Below, in pieces: positions 37,012-45,430 of a stretch of DNA of 64,000 bases. Every line of letters starts with the position of its first letter. The stretch's first letter is position 1. A program made the translations under genes and the position numbers. The DNA comes from JAXGTD01 sp040775095 (GTDB lineage: Bacteria; Pseudomonadota; Gammaproteobacteria; Chromatiales; Chromatiaceae). The notes under the pieces are model-generated. The model was not told the DNA's origin, searched no databases, and saw only the letters and a list, made by a program, of their open reading frames with translations. The DNA lies in NCBI GenBank assembly GCA_040775095.1, contig JAXGTD010000001.1, forward strand, positions 46,810 to 110,809, read 5' to 3'.

Positions 37012-38706
37012 TCAGGAGGCCGTCCCACCCTGAGCAGCACCCGCCAGCCGCTCCCCGACCCAGGCGTTCGTGCCCTGGCAGATCAGATCCAGGCGCACCG
37101 TTGCCCGGGTCATGCCGCAGAACAAGACCTGGAGCTCTTGGGCGAGGTGATGCGTGCGTGGGGCCACATCCGTCAGGATCACCGCCGCCGCCTGCTGGCC
37201 TTTGAAACGCCGCACGGTGTCGAAGAGGATCTGGCCCTTCGAGTAGACCTGGTTGCCGAATAGGTCGTACTCACCCGTAAATCGGGCCAGGCTGTGTCTG
37301 CCCACCCGCTGGATGTCCTTGAGGGCGGTGCTTTCGAGACCGCGGCAGGAGAGGATCGCGATGTCGTGCGGGCGGAAACGCTCGTTGAGCAGACGCCCCA
37401 CGACGCGGCCGACAAGGCGTGGCTGCTCGCCCGGGTCGTCGTAGAAGTGGGTTCCGATCCCGAGGCCGGGCAGGTCGTTGGCGCAGGTGAAGGGCAGCTC
37501 CGGCAGGACAGTATTGACGAAGCGGGCGATGCGCTCAGGGGAGCGGTAGTTCAGCATGGAGCGGTAGCCGACGAATCCCTGGTCGTGCAATGCTGGCGGC
37601 AGGACCCCGCGAACGTTCTGGTTCGGGTCTTCCAGCCAGAGGACGGCGGCGTCCTCACGCAGGAAGAGCCGGACGGCCTCGAACCAGTCCCCCTCGAAGT
37701 CCTGCGCCTCATCGACGATCAGGGTATCGAACCGCCAGTCGCCGGACGGCGTCTCGGCAAGGGCCTGCTCCTCCACCTGCTTCGCGGCCCTGACCCAGAA
37801 CGTTGGATCACCCCACATGGCGGCATAGTCGAGTTGAGCTCCACGGGATTGGAGAAAACGGTCGCAGAACCGATACCAGGTGGCCACCATGCCACCCTCG
37901 GCGACCAGATGGTTGAGCCGCTCGGCCAGGGGCCGGTTGAAGCAGAGCAACAGGGAGCGGCCACCGCGCTCGATGCATTGATCGAAGAAGTGCCGCGCGA
38001 CCAGGGTCTTGCCATTGCCGGCGGTGGCCAGCACGTGCAGCCGCAGCGGTTGCATCTCGATGTTATTCAACACGTCCAGCAGACCGTGGGAGAGACGGGT
38101 GTAGTTGCGCTCCTGGGCGTCGATATGGGCGTGCACATCCGGCACGACATCGAAGGTCTGACGGAAGAAGGCGTGGATCTGCCGCGCCGCGCCGTCCATC
38201 TCCCCCGGACCCGCCGGGAGGATCGCCTGGATGCAGTCGGCAAGCCGGCCGCGTCTGGATGCGTCGACCACGCGCTCGGCGTCGAGCCCGGCGGCCGAGA
38301 GTCGTTTGACGCAATAGTCCGGGCAGTAGATGAGATATTCGATGTCCAGCCCAGGCCTCTTCCCGACCTGGTAGGCGTTGTCGCGGATGTTTTCAACGGA
38401 GCGCAGGATCTGATCCCCGACGCTCTTGCGGTCGTCCCCGTAGGCCTTGAGCAGCTTCCCCTGAGACTCTTCGAGCCGGCCGTTCTTCTGTTCGATGCAG
38501 AGCACCCGGCCAGCATTGTTGAGCACCACGAAATCGACTTCCCCGTAGAGGGTCCGACCCCGATACTGACGAGTCCAGTGCACGCCGTGGAAGACCGTGT
38601 AGTCATCGGGCAGGGTATCGCGCAGGACGGCCAGCGTCGCGATCTCGGGCCCGTGGGCGCCGCTCAGGGCCAACCGGGATAGATCCGAGGGAATGATTCG
38701 CGCCAT
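37012..38706 (-). CDS. NERD-domain UvrD/DEAD-like helicase
   Basis: The 564-aa protein has an N-terminal NERD nuclease-related domain, with GEVDFVVLNNAGRVLCIEQK at about residues 54-73 and the GxVD...E.K core of restriction-like nucleases intact. A superfamily 1 helicase follows: Walker A in AGNGKTLVARHFF (about 240-252), Walker B DEAQDFEGDWF (about 335-345), and a UvrD-type C-terminal half with FKGQQAAAVILTD near 515. Such proteins are predicted nuclease-helicases in DNA repair or phage defence. The ATG at 38706 has AAAGGAAC upstream; an earlier in-frame start is rejected. It appears to be monocistronic. Role in defence is inference from domain type. Confidence 0.88.
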   Translation of the reverse strand: MARIIPSDLSRLALSGAHGPEIATLAVLRDTLPDDYTVFHGVHWTRQYRGRTLYGEVDFVVLNNAGRVLCIEQKNGRLEESQGKLLKAYGDDRKSVGDQILRSVENIRDNAYQVGKRPGLDIEYLIYCPDYCVKRLSAAGLDAERVVDASRRGRLADCIQAILPAGPGEMDGAARQIHAFFRQTFDVVPDVHAHIDAQERNYTRLSHGLLDVLNNIEMQPLRLHVLATAGNGKTLVARHFFDQCIERGGRSLLLCFNRPLAERLNHLVAEGGMVATWYRFCDRFLQSRGAQLDYAAMWGDPTFWVRAAKQVEEQALAETPSGDWRFDTLIVDEAQDFEGDWFEAVRLFLREDAAVLWLEDPNQNVRGVLPPALHDQGFVGYRSMLNYRSPERIARFVNTVLPELPFTCANDLPGLGIGTHFYDDPGEQPRLVGRVVGRLLNERFRPHDIAILSCRGLESTALKDIQRVGRHSLARFTGEYDLFGNQVYSKGQILFDTVRRFKGQQAAAVILTDVAPRTHHLAQELQVLFCGMTRATVRLDLICQGTNAWVGERLAGAAQGGTAS

Positions 38707-38853
38707 GTTCCTTTCGGTCCTTTCTAAAGGACGCATGTCCCGAGCAGGAGTGTAGCCGATTCCCAGCGGGTCTATGCGCAGAAGGAGCGGACTTGGCGCG
38801 GACGCTGGGCCGCGGCGACACCCACCGCCACGCGGTTGTAGGCTCGGGGCGTC

Positions 38854-39663
38854 TCAGTCGTACCCAAAGAGTCTGTCGACCCATCCGGGCCACCGGGGTC
38901 GTTCGATACGGAGTTTGATCCCCTGTCCCTGCAGCGGATTGCCGCGCCCGTTCGGGACAGCCCGCGCCAGGAATCCCGTTTCCGATAAGTGTCTGGGCAA
39001 TGTGCGCAGTCCCCTGCGCATCTCCAGATCGTGGACCAGTCGGAAAAGCCATCCGGCGGCCGGCCCAAGGATGGCGAAGAGCGCCGCGTCTCGGGCGATG
39101 CGCCTGCCTTGCGATTCGTGCTCAACCCTGATGGCATTGCCCACGATGCCGAAACGCCAGGACTGTTGTCCCACCACATCGGTGACGAGCCCCTTCGCCC
39201 GCTCCGGGACGGCCCCGCCGGGTCCGTACATGGTCGGGTCTCTCGGATCACCCATGCGGACCACGGATTCAAGCACATTGCAATTCCCTGCCTCCGGATC
39301 GGTCGCTCGTTCCACGGAGCCTGCGAAGCGCACACGGCCAAAGGCGGTCGCCAGGTCGTAGTGGTGGACCAGTGTCCGGGCCGCCGGCGAACGCCAGGTG
39401 TAGACCCCCTGGGCGTCCGGCTCACCTCCCGCCCAGAGCTGAAGCCGCTCGATGTGCAGTCGCCCTCCGCCCCACCAGTGCGTCAGGTGGGGCGGGTGCT
39501 CCTCGTCACCCGGATGGAACGCGTCGAACGCCGCTTCGAGCAAGGTCGTCGCGGGAACGCTGGCGGTGTGCAGCGAGAAGATGGTCACCAGGTGATGACG
39601 ATTCGCTGGACTTCGGCGGCCCTTTCGGTACAGGTGGTCCAGGATGGGATCGATCGGGTTCAT
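38854..39663 (-). CDS. Hypothetical protein
   Basis: A 269-aa protein, from the ATG at 39663 (MNPIDPILDHLYRKGRRSPA). It is soluble in composition, with Trp-rich segments (THWWGGGRLHIERLQLWAGG) and a C-terminal basic region. No catalytic motif that I recognise is present, and there is no signal or membrane helix except a weak hydrophobic patch (FAILGPAAGWLF). An overlapping frame on each strand is open, but this one has the most protein-like composition. It lies upstream of the NERD-helicase gene on the same strand with about 150 bp between. Function unknown. Confidence 0.55.
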   Translation of the reverse strand: MNPIDPILDHLYRKGRRSPANRHHLVTIFSLHTASVPATTLLEAAFDAFHPGDEEHPPHLTHWWGGGRLHIERLQLWAGGEPDAQGVYTWRSPAARTLVHHYDLATAFGRVRFAGSVERATDPEAGNCNVLESVVRMGDPRDPTMYGPGGAVPERAKGLVTDVVGQQSWRFGIVGNAIRVEHESQGRRIARDAALFAILGPAAGWLFRLVHDLEMRRGLRTLPRHLSETGFLARAVPNGRGNPLQGQGIKLRIERPRWPGWVDRLFGYD

Positions 39664-39767
39664 CGCAACTGCCGTTTCAGGGGTGAGCGGATTCCCTGCA
39701 CTTGCGGTACCCGTTGACGGGCGATGCAATCAAGGCCGCGTTCTTGAAGGCACCCTCGGGCGGAGGC

Positions 39768-39815
39768 CAGTGCTATACTTCTAACGTTGATTAACAAACG
39801 TAGAATTCAGTAGCC
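39768..39815 (+). promoter_or_regulatory. Promoter and candidate operator of the RES toxin-antitoxin module
   Basis: An extended -10 element TGCTATACT lies at 39771-39779 with an inverted repeat ACGTT-N8-AACGT at 39784-39801, directly ahead of the antitoxin ATG at 39816. The palindrome overlaps the expected transcription start, the usual position for autorepression by an antitoxin. Confidence 0.5.
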
Positions 39816-40430
39816 ATGGTGGATGCAAACCTGCAGGCGGTTCTCCGGGCCCACGGTATCACGGCCTCGCCGCGCCAGCTTGCCGAGTACCTGGCCGAGG
39901 CCGTGGAGGCCATGGAGGAGGGCGCCCTGATTCCAGCGGCCCAGGAGTTGCCCGAGGCGGAGCTCGAGGTGCTGCGCAGTGGCGGCTTCGACGTGGACGC
40001 CGCTCCCCTGAAGCAGGACGATCCCATCGCCCGGGCCTCGGCCGCCTACTCGGCCCTGATGGAGACGGCGCTAACCATCAAGGCGGTCGCGGCCGCCCTT
40101 GGACGCAACGAGAGCCGCGTGCGCCAGCGCCTGCTCCAGCGTTCCCTCTATGGTATCCGGCGTGGTCGCGGCTGGCTGCTGCCGCTCTTTCAGTTCCAGG
40201 TCGAGGACCGTAAGGGGGCGCGCACCGTCAAGGGCGTCGTTTCCGGAATCGAGCAGGTGTTCCCCGCCCTGAGCCCGGAGCTGCACCCGGTCTCCGTGTG
40301 GCGCTGGTTCACCTCGCCGAGCACCGAGCTGACGGACCAGGCCGCCCCGGACAGGGCCGTCAGCCCGCGGGACTGGCTGCTTGCCGGCCGCGATCCCAAG
40401 CCCGTGGCTGACCTCGCGCGGGATCTCTGA
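39816..40430 (+). CDS. Antitoxin-like DNA-binding protein of a RES module
   Basis: The 204-aa protein precedes a RES-domain toxin gene and so takes the antitoxin position. Its middle holds a helix-turn-helix (ALTIKAVAAALGRNESRVRQ, about residues 84-103). The C-terminus (SPELHPVSVWRWFTSPSTEL ... SPRDWLLAGRDPKPVADLARDL) has the LLAGRDP-type ending seen in Xre/DUF2384 antitoxins that cap RES toxins. It is longer than typical Xre-RES antitoxins (about 150 aa), with an N-terminal segment of about 70 aa that I cannot assign. It should repress its own operon and block the toxin active site. The toxin gene starts about 107-170 bp downstream, past a CTTCGGG/CCCGAAG hairpin (40496-40513), an unusually wide gap for such a pair. 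Confidence 0.75.
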   Translation: MVDANLQAVLRAHGITASPRQLAEYLAEAVEAMEEGALIPAAQELPEAELEVLRSGGFDVDAAPLKQDDPIARASAAYSALMETALTIKAVAAALGRNESRVRQRLLQRSLYGIRRGRGWLLPLFQFQVEDRKGARTVKGVVSGIEQVFPALSPELHPVSVWRWFTSPSTELTDQAAPDRAVSPRDWLLAGRDPKPVADLARDL

Positions 40431-40537
40431 GCCCCGTTGCAGTGTTTCGAGAACGTCATTTGAAAAATATAATTAACAGATAGTTGGAAGCTTTTCTTCG
40501 GGTTGTCCCGAAGTGTAGGCGAGGGTGTCTATAGCCA

Positions 40538-41236
40538 ATGGAGAGGGGCTGCGCGCACCGTTCGCTTTCACCCGAGCAATGTGCGCCCGAGGCCGATATC
40601 TTGCCGAAGTTCCCGAACCCGCCCCCTCCCGCGACCCTCGCGGAAATCGAACCGGCGATCAAGCGCCTTACAGCCGGTACGCGGGTGTGGCGTGTCTACT
40701 TCCGCGGCGGACAGCATCCGGGGCGTTGGAATCAGATGCGGACCTTTGGCCCGACCACGGCGCGGTTCGACCACCATCTTCCGGATTCGGAGGGCGAACC
40801 CCGAGACCAGACTCGGGCCATCCAGTACCTTGCGCTGGACGGCATCACCCCCCTGGCGGAAGTCTTCCAGGACACGCGCGTCATCGACCGGGCCGCACGC
40901 TCGCCCTGGCTCGTGGCCTACGAGCTGGCCGCCGATCTGGACCTGCTCGACCTCACCGGGAGCTACCCGACCCGCGCTGGGGCCTCCATGCTCATCAACT
41001 GCGGATCCCGAGGGCGGGCGCGGGCCTGGTCGAGGAGCTTTTACGATGCCTACCCGCCGATCCAAGGGCTCCACTACGCCTCGTGTATGCACGAGAACCG
41101 TTCCAGCCTTGCCCTCTACGAGCGGGCCGAGGCGGCGATTCCCGCGCGACCCTCGTTCCACCGTGCGCTGTCCGATCAGACCCTGCGCCTGACGCTGCGC
41201 AACGCGGCCGTGAGGCTCAACTATTTCCTGCTCTAG
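40538..41236 (+). CDS. RES-domain toxin (NAD+-targeting)
   Basis: The 232-aa RES-domain protein has the family features GTRVWRVYF (about residues 48-56), TTARFDHH (about 74-81), AIQYLALDG and PLAEVFQD (about 97-113). The C-terminal third carries SRSFYDAYPPIQGLHYASCM. Characterised RES toxins degrade NAD+ by phosphorolysis or hydrolysis and stop growth. The ATG at 40538 has no good ribosome site. A TTG at 40601 (LPKFPNPPPPATL) preceded by GAGG gives an N-terminus closer to the family and may be the true start. Its neutraliser is the gene just upstream; the HipBA module follows 270 bp later. Confidence 0.88.
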   Translation: MERGCAHRSLSPEQCAPEADILPKFPNPPPPATLAEIEPAIKRLTAGTRVWRVYFRGGQHPGRWNQMRTFGPTTARFDHHLPDSEGEPRDQTRAIQYLALDGITPLAEVFQDTRVIDRAARSPWLVAYELAADLDLLDLTGSYPTRAGASMLINCGSRGRARAWSRSFYDAYPPIQGLHYASCMHENRSSLALYERAEAAIPARPSFHRALSDQTLRLTLRNAAVRLNYFLL

Positions 41237-41396
41237 CTCCACCCCAGTCCTGCTGGAGCGAGGGTGGCGTCGAGGCGCTGGCGAGCATCCAAGACCTGAG
41301 CGCCACCTGCCGGTTGCAGGGAACCGTGGAACGCCTGCCCGTCAACCCGCGGGGCCAGCGCGTCCGTCGGGACGGATAGCAGGTCCCACGAGAACA

Positions 41397-41495
41397 AATC
41401 CAGCGGGGCGTATAACGGACCGATATCCGCCGAAAGAGATATTTTTACAATATCCTATAAAACGCATAAAGTGAATATATACGGTCTAACGTATA
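41397..41495 (+). promoter_or_regulatory. Four phased HipB-type operators upstream of hipBA
   Basis: Four half-palindromes resembling the E. coli HipB site TATCC-N8-GGATA start at 41397 (AATCC-N8-GTATA), 41424 (TATCC-N8-AGATA), 41451 (TATCC-N8-GCATA) and 41478 (TATAC-N8-GTATA). Each starts exactly 27 bp after the previous one. The last ends 13 bp before the hipB ATG. E. coli hipBA also has four operators. Presumably the HipB protein encoded just downstream binds them for autorepression. Confidence 0.75.
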
Positions 41496-41508
41496 GAAAG
41501 GACCCGTC

Positions 41509-41748
41509 ATGGCGATACGCAGCAGGAAGGAGCTGGGAGCCGCGATAGCGCGCGCCCGCAAGGCGCTGGCGCTGAGCCAGGGCGATCTCGCGCGCAAGGC
41601 ATCGGTGCGCCAGCCGCTGATTTCCGAGCTGGAGAACGGCACGACCAACGCGACGCTCGATACGGTCCTGAAGGTGCTGGCGGCGCTGGAGCTGGATTTG
41701 ACGCTGACGCCGCGCCGCAAGGGTGGCTTCGACCCGGCGGAGTACTAG
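41509..41748 (+). CDS. hipB: HipB-type antitoxin, Xre family
   Basis: The 79-aa protein is almost entirely one Xre helix-turn-helix: SQGDLARKASVRQPLISELE at about residues 23-42, followed by a dimerising strand ending LTPRRKGGFDPAEY. It is the antitoxin of HipBA: a dimer binds operators ahead of its own gene and inactivates HipA. GAAAGG precedes the ATG. The hipA gene starts 3 bp after its stop, so translation is probably coupled. The upstream DNA holds four phased HipB-like sites. Confidence 0.92.
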   Translation: MAIRSRKELGAAIARARKALALSQGDLARKASVRQPLISELENGTTNATLDTVLKVLAALELDLTLTPRRKGGFDPAEY

Positions 41749-41751
41749 GCG

Positions 41752-43047
41752 ATGGGCCGTAAGCGCAGGTCACGAGCCCTGGATGTCTATGTCGGCACGA
41801 GCCTTGTTGGCAATTACACGCGCGCGCCAAGCGGCGCGACCGCGTTCCGCTACGCGCCGGACTGGCTGGCATCGGACCGGGCCTTCCCGGTTTCGCTCTC
41901 GATGCCGCTATCGGACCGGGTCTGGTCCGGCGCTGCGGCGAATGCGTATTTTGATGGCCTGCTGCCGGACGATCAGACGGTCCGTGACAAGATCGCCGCG
42001 CGCGAAGGCGCGGACAGCGCGGGCACGTTCGACCTGCTCGCGGCCATCGGCCGCGACTGCGTCGGCGCGCTGCGCTTCGTGCCGGAGGGGGAGCCCCCCG
42101 GCGATCCCACGGCCATGACCAGCCGGCCCGTCAGCGATGATGACATCGCCCCGCGGCTCGCCGCGCTCGGGACCAACCCGCTCGGCATGGCAACGGGGGA
42201 GGAGGATTTCCGGATTTCCATCGCGGGCGTCCAGGAAAAGACCGCCTTCCTGCGCGTGAAAAACCGCTGGCACTTGCCGCTGGGCGCGACCCCGACCTCT
42301 CACATCTTCAAGCCCGCCATGCGCCAGGGCGCGAGCGGCGCGGACTTCTCCGATACGCCCTGGAATGAATGGCTGTGCCTGCATCTGTGCCGCGCCTTCG
42401 GCCTGCCTGCCGCGAGCGCCGAGGTGCTGGAATTCGGGGGCAAGCCGGCGATCGTCATCGAGCGCTTCGACCGGCTCTGGAAAGACCATATCCTGTACCG
42501 CCTGCCGCAGGAGGATTTGTGCCAGGCGCTCGGCGTGCCGCCGATCCGCAAGTACCAGTCCGACGGCGGCCCCGGCATCGCCGATATCCTGACCTTCCTG
42601 AACGGCGCGGAATCCCCGCGCGAGGATCGCCTGAGCTTCATGAGGGCGCAGATTGTGTTCTGGCTGCTGGCCGCCATCGACGGCCACGCCAAGAACTTCT
42701 CGGTCTTCCTGACACCGACCGGCTTCCGCCTGACCCCGCTCTATGACGTGATGTCGGTCGCCCCCTACCCGCAATACGCGCCGCAGAAGGTCAAGCTGGC
42801 GACGGCCGCCGGCAATCAAAAACGCTACCGCCTCAAAACCATCCTGCCCCGGCACTTCTACCAGACTGCGCAGCAGGCCGGGACCGCGAAGGAAGACATG
42901 GACGAGCTGTTCGCGGACATCCTCGCCCGCATCGATCCCGCCATCGCGGACGCGGCGGCGCTCGCCGCCAAGGCCGGGATGCCCTCCAAGACGGCGGACG
43001 CTATCTTTGCGGGAATTCGCGACCGGGCAAGACTGATCGAAATCTAG
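41752..43047 (+). CDS. hipA: HipA-type serine/threonine kinase toxin
   Basis: The 431-aa HipA kinase includes an N-terminal subdomain (LDVYVGTSLVGNYTR) and the kinase signatures GVQEKTAFL (about residues 161-169), SHIFKPA, ERFDR, DGHAKNFSVFL (about 309-319, catalytic Asp and Mg-binding Asn) and PLYDVMSV (Asp of the DFG equivalent, about 333). HipA phosphorylates a tRNA synthetase (GltX in E. coli), raising ppGpp and causing dormancy and persistence. Length matches E. coli HipA (440 aa). It is translated right after hipB. A perfect 11-bp hairpin 30 bp after the stop probably terminates the operon. Confidence 0.95.
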   Translation: MGRKRRSRALDVYVGTSLVGNYTRAPSGATAFRYAPDWLASDRAFPVSLSMPLSDRVWSGAAANAYFDGLLPDDQTVRDKIAAREGADSAGTFDLLAAIGRDCVGALRFVPEGEPPGDPTAMTSRPVSDDDIAPRLAALGTNPLGMATGEEDFRISIAGVQEKTAFLRVKNRWHLPLGATPTSHIFKPAMRQGASGADFSDTPWNEWLCLHLCRAFGLPAASAEVLEFGGKPAIVIERFDRLWKDHILYRLPQEDLCQALGVPPIRKYQSDGGPGIADILTFLNGAESPREDRLSFMRAQIVFWLLAAIDGHAKNFSVFLTPTGFRLTPLYDVMSVAPYPQYAPQKVKLATAAGNQKRYRLKTILPRHFYQTAQQAGTAKEDMDELFADILARIDPAIADAAALAAKAGMPSKTADAIFAGIRDRARLIEI

Positions 43048-43077
43048 CCGATTACACCCCAGGGCAATCATCTATAG

Positions 43078-43110
43078 GTGATTGGATTCCCTCAATCCAA
43101 TCACGTTTAC
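43078..43110 (+). terminator. Hairpin terminator of hipBA
   Basis: An 11-bp perfect stem GTGATTGGATT/AATCCAATCAC with a CCCTC loop lies 30 bp after the hipA stop, followed by a short T-containing tail (GTTTAC). The tail is weak for a classical intrinsic terminator. Confidence 0.6.
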
Positions 43111-43418
43111 ATGATATCTCCATGGTTCGACACGCTATAGGTCTTGAATCCCATGAAAGCGCTGTTTCGACTCAGGATTTCTCCTTCGGATGAGTAACGG
43201 ATGGCGCGTAATCTCAATTTTGGGCCGTCGCTCCAGAACGTAGGGGGCCGCCGTCCCGCCACCCCAGACCCTAGGGTCGTGCTGGTCTTGGCGCGACGTA
43301 TACCCTGTACCCCTCCGGACATTCAGGGGATAGTCCAGTTTCGGCTCACAAACCTGGTCATCCGCCGTGCTGGTGCGGCTCCAGCTGAAAACCGATGCTG
43401 CCCCCTTTCAGGACGACT
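43111..43418. other. Gene-free region between hipA and a secreted Cys-rich protein gene
   Basis: About 300 bp of lower-GC sequence. Short open frames occur on both strands but without ribosome sites or recognisable protein features. Nothing assignable. Confidence 0.5.
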
Positions 43419-44375
43419 TCAATAGTGCGCTTTCGTCCCGGCTGAGCAGTTCAGCCTTCCGGTCTTGTCCTCCTTCGTGCACTTAACGAGGCCAGGCGCG
43501 GCAAGACGCAGATCCACCGGCAGGAGCGCCTCAGCGGGATTACACACAAAGTCGTCATTGTAGAGCCCGCAGCTCGCCTTGATCAGCGCTCCGCAGGTGT
43601 CGTGTGTCGCGCTGGCGCAATACTTGCACTTCTCGCCCGGGGGGCAGAAAACGCAACAACCCTCTAGAGCCCCCGGGTCCCAGTCAAGGCAGGTGGTTCC
43701 GTTGCCGTCGCTTTCGCACGTCGCGGTGGCGAAACCGGATAGACAGGTTTCGGTATCGTTGTCGTAACACTTTTTACAGTTGCAAGGGATCTGCTGGCAG
43801 TCACACTCGCCGCAGCAGGCCGGGTAACTCCACTTCGAGTGACTACCGGACGGACTGCCGGCGTAGATCACGCGGAACGTATTGAGAACCTCGCGGGGCA
43901 CCTTACTTGGCTGAGCTTGGTCGCAATTGGCGTTGATCGAGCAATCACCGAGAATCACAGAGAGGTGCTCGCAGACGATCTCTTCGCCCACCTCCCAACA
44001 GACGACCTCGTCGTCCTCACCATCTTCCTCGGCAGACGCGCGACCACGACGACCGACGAGCACACCGCCCGGCTTGGATAATTCGTACTGCAGCCGCGTG
44101 GCGACGACACGGGGGATCTTTGTCTCGTCTTCCTCATCGCAGGAATCGTCGATGCTGCATTCGATGGAGGCGACGAGGTCGCTCACACAGATCTCAACAG
44201 GGCAAGGAATCGATCCCTCACACAATGTCCACTCTTCCCAACAAACGTCCTCTTGCCCACCTGTGCCATCCGTATCTTGTCCCACAGCAGGAACGACCCC
44301 ACCGATGGCAAAGAGGGCAGCGACAAATGGTAATAACCCTGGGTGATTACGGTTCGTAGAGAATGGCTTTCCCAT
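43419..44375 (-). CDS. Secreted cysteine-rich hypothetical protein
   Basis: The 318-aa protein starts at the ATG at 44375 (MGKPFSTNRNHPGLLPF), with AGGAGA upstream. A signal peptide ends near VVPAVGQ-DTDG. The mature protein has more than 30 cysteines, many in clusters (CCGECDCQQIPCNCKKC at about residues 190-206; CCVFCPPGEKCKYC at about 240-253), and a very acidic central stretch (SAEEDGEDDEVVCWEVGEE). Such spacing suggests a disulfide-stabilised extracellular protein; metal binding is another option. I do not recognise a family. The base composition is a little lower in GC than its neighbours, and IS debris begins just upstream, so it may be acquired. A second secreted Cys-rich protein lies at 56066-57517, and the TcA protein shares the habit of CC pairs. 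Confidence 0.7.
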   Translation of the reverse strand: MGKPFSTNRNHPGLLPFVAALFAIGGVVPAVGQDTDGTGGQEDVCWEEWTLCEGSIPCPVEICVSDLVASIECSIDDSCDEEDETKIPRVVATRLQYELSKPGGVLVGRRGRASAEEDGEDDEVVCWEVGEEIVCEHLSVILGDCSINANCDQAQPSKVPREVLNTFRVIYAGSPSGSHSKWSYPACCGECDCQQIPCNCKKCYDNDTETCLSGFATATCESDGNGTTCLDWDPGALEGCCVFCPPGEKCKYCASATHDTCGALIKASCGLYNDDFVCNPAEALLPVDLRLAAPGLVKCTKEDKTGRLNCSAGTKAHY

Positions 44376-44575
44376 GATATCAATCTCCTGCATTCTCGGA
44401 GCGTGATCAGGTTGGCGGTTCAATTAAGGATAGAGCAAAAGATAGAAAATCCAACCGCGTACGTTGCAAATACGCCACGGTTCCGAGCCCCCAGCCAAGG
44501 TCCCACTGAGCGTGGTCCAGGGGGAGAAGGGGTGCGTGGGAGGTAAGCCGGGTGGAGGGAAGCCGGGTGGAGGGA

Positions 44576-44700
44576 AGTGTCTGCCGCCGCCATCCCGAGC
44601 GAACCGCCCTCTACCAAGTCGTCCGGCAGCACCTGGAGACCTATCTCGCGCTCGCGGGTGAGGACGACTGGAACGCGCGGCGCGCGCCGATGGGACGCTT
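44576..44700 (+). pseudogene. IS91-family transposase fragment (N-terminal)
   Basis: About 40 codons read HPERTALYQVVRQHLETYLA, which is the N-terminal zinc-ribbon-adjacent signature of IS91-type rolling-circle transposases. The frame is broken on both sides. A fragment from the other end of such an enzyme lies at 47560-47722, same orientation; the intervening DNA carries other IS debris. Confidence 0.65.
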
Positions 44701-44749
44701 GTGGCCTGAGCGCCGGAAACCCGATGCGGGTTTCGGTGTGAACTTCTGA

Positions 44750-44977
44750 AGCCAGCGGTAGATGTTGGCGTGGTCCACCTGCACGCCCCGTTCCGCCATC
44801 AGCTCTTGCAGGTTCCGGTAGCTGAGCGGGTACGCCACATACCAACGTACGCAGGTCAGAATGACTTCTTTCTCGAAGCGGTGTCCTTTGAAGTCGATCA
44901 TCTGAAACCTTGCAGCGCTACCCGATGCCAACGTAGCTTACCGAAATCGATGGGCCGCCTGCTTACGCAACAGAACC
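44750..44977 (-). pseudogene. Truncated IS6-family element
   Basis: The reverse strand has an IS6-type end (GGTTCTGTTGCG, 44966-44977). The transposase start follows at 44901: MIDFKGHRFEKEVILTCVRW ... SYRNLQELMAERGVQVDH, the conserved IS6/IS26 N-terminus. Coding ends after about 50 residues at WLQKFTPK, where the sequence switches to unrelated DNA. The DDE core is absent, so it is dead. Its end lies inside an IS66 tnpB gene. Confidence 0.8.
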
Positions 44978-45353
44978 CTTTCAGGTAATCACCGCGACGG
45001 TTGATGAAGGTGTAGAGATGACCGGACAGGGGATCTTGGCCGAGGGCGTTCTTGGTCAGGGCGATCAGTCCGGTTAAGCTCTTGCGGACATCCAACGGTC
45101 GCACGTGCTCGAACACCCGCTCCCGAGCTTCGGGGACGAACATCAGCGGCGCCGAAACCGCGGCACGACGTCGCCGCCAGGTTGTAGCTCGACTGCTCCA
45201 GCCGCCGGGCTCGACACCGCCGTTGCTCGGGGCGAGTGTCCCGAGATCAACGAAGGCCGTGGCGTCGCCCGCCGAATTCGACTCGTTGCCCGCTGCTGTC
45301 GCCGGCGCGAGGCGCTTACGGGGCTTGTCCATCTCGACCTCCCAACGACACAA
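44978..45353 (-). pseudogene. IS66-family tnpA/tnpB fragment interrupted by IS6
   Basis: The frame reads a TnpA-like tail (TAFVDLGTLAPS) and then the IS66 TnpB signature: ERVFEHVRPLDVRKSLTGL ... GQDPLSGHLYTFINRRGDYL. It stops matching where the IS6-type end begins at about 44978. The rest of TnpB and TnpC are missing. This shows an order of events: IS66 first, IS6 inserted into it, then deletion. Confidence 0.75.
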
Positions 45354-45430
45354 TGAACGCTTGCGTCATTGTCCGCGGACTCTCGCGGCTCGGCTAGGAC
45401 GCCGCAGAGTTACCGGCTACGACACGGTGC

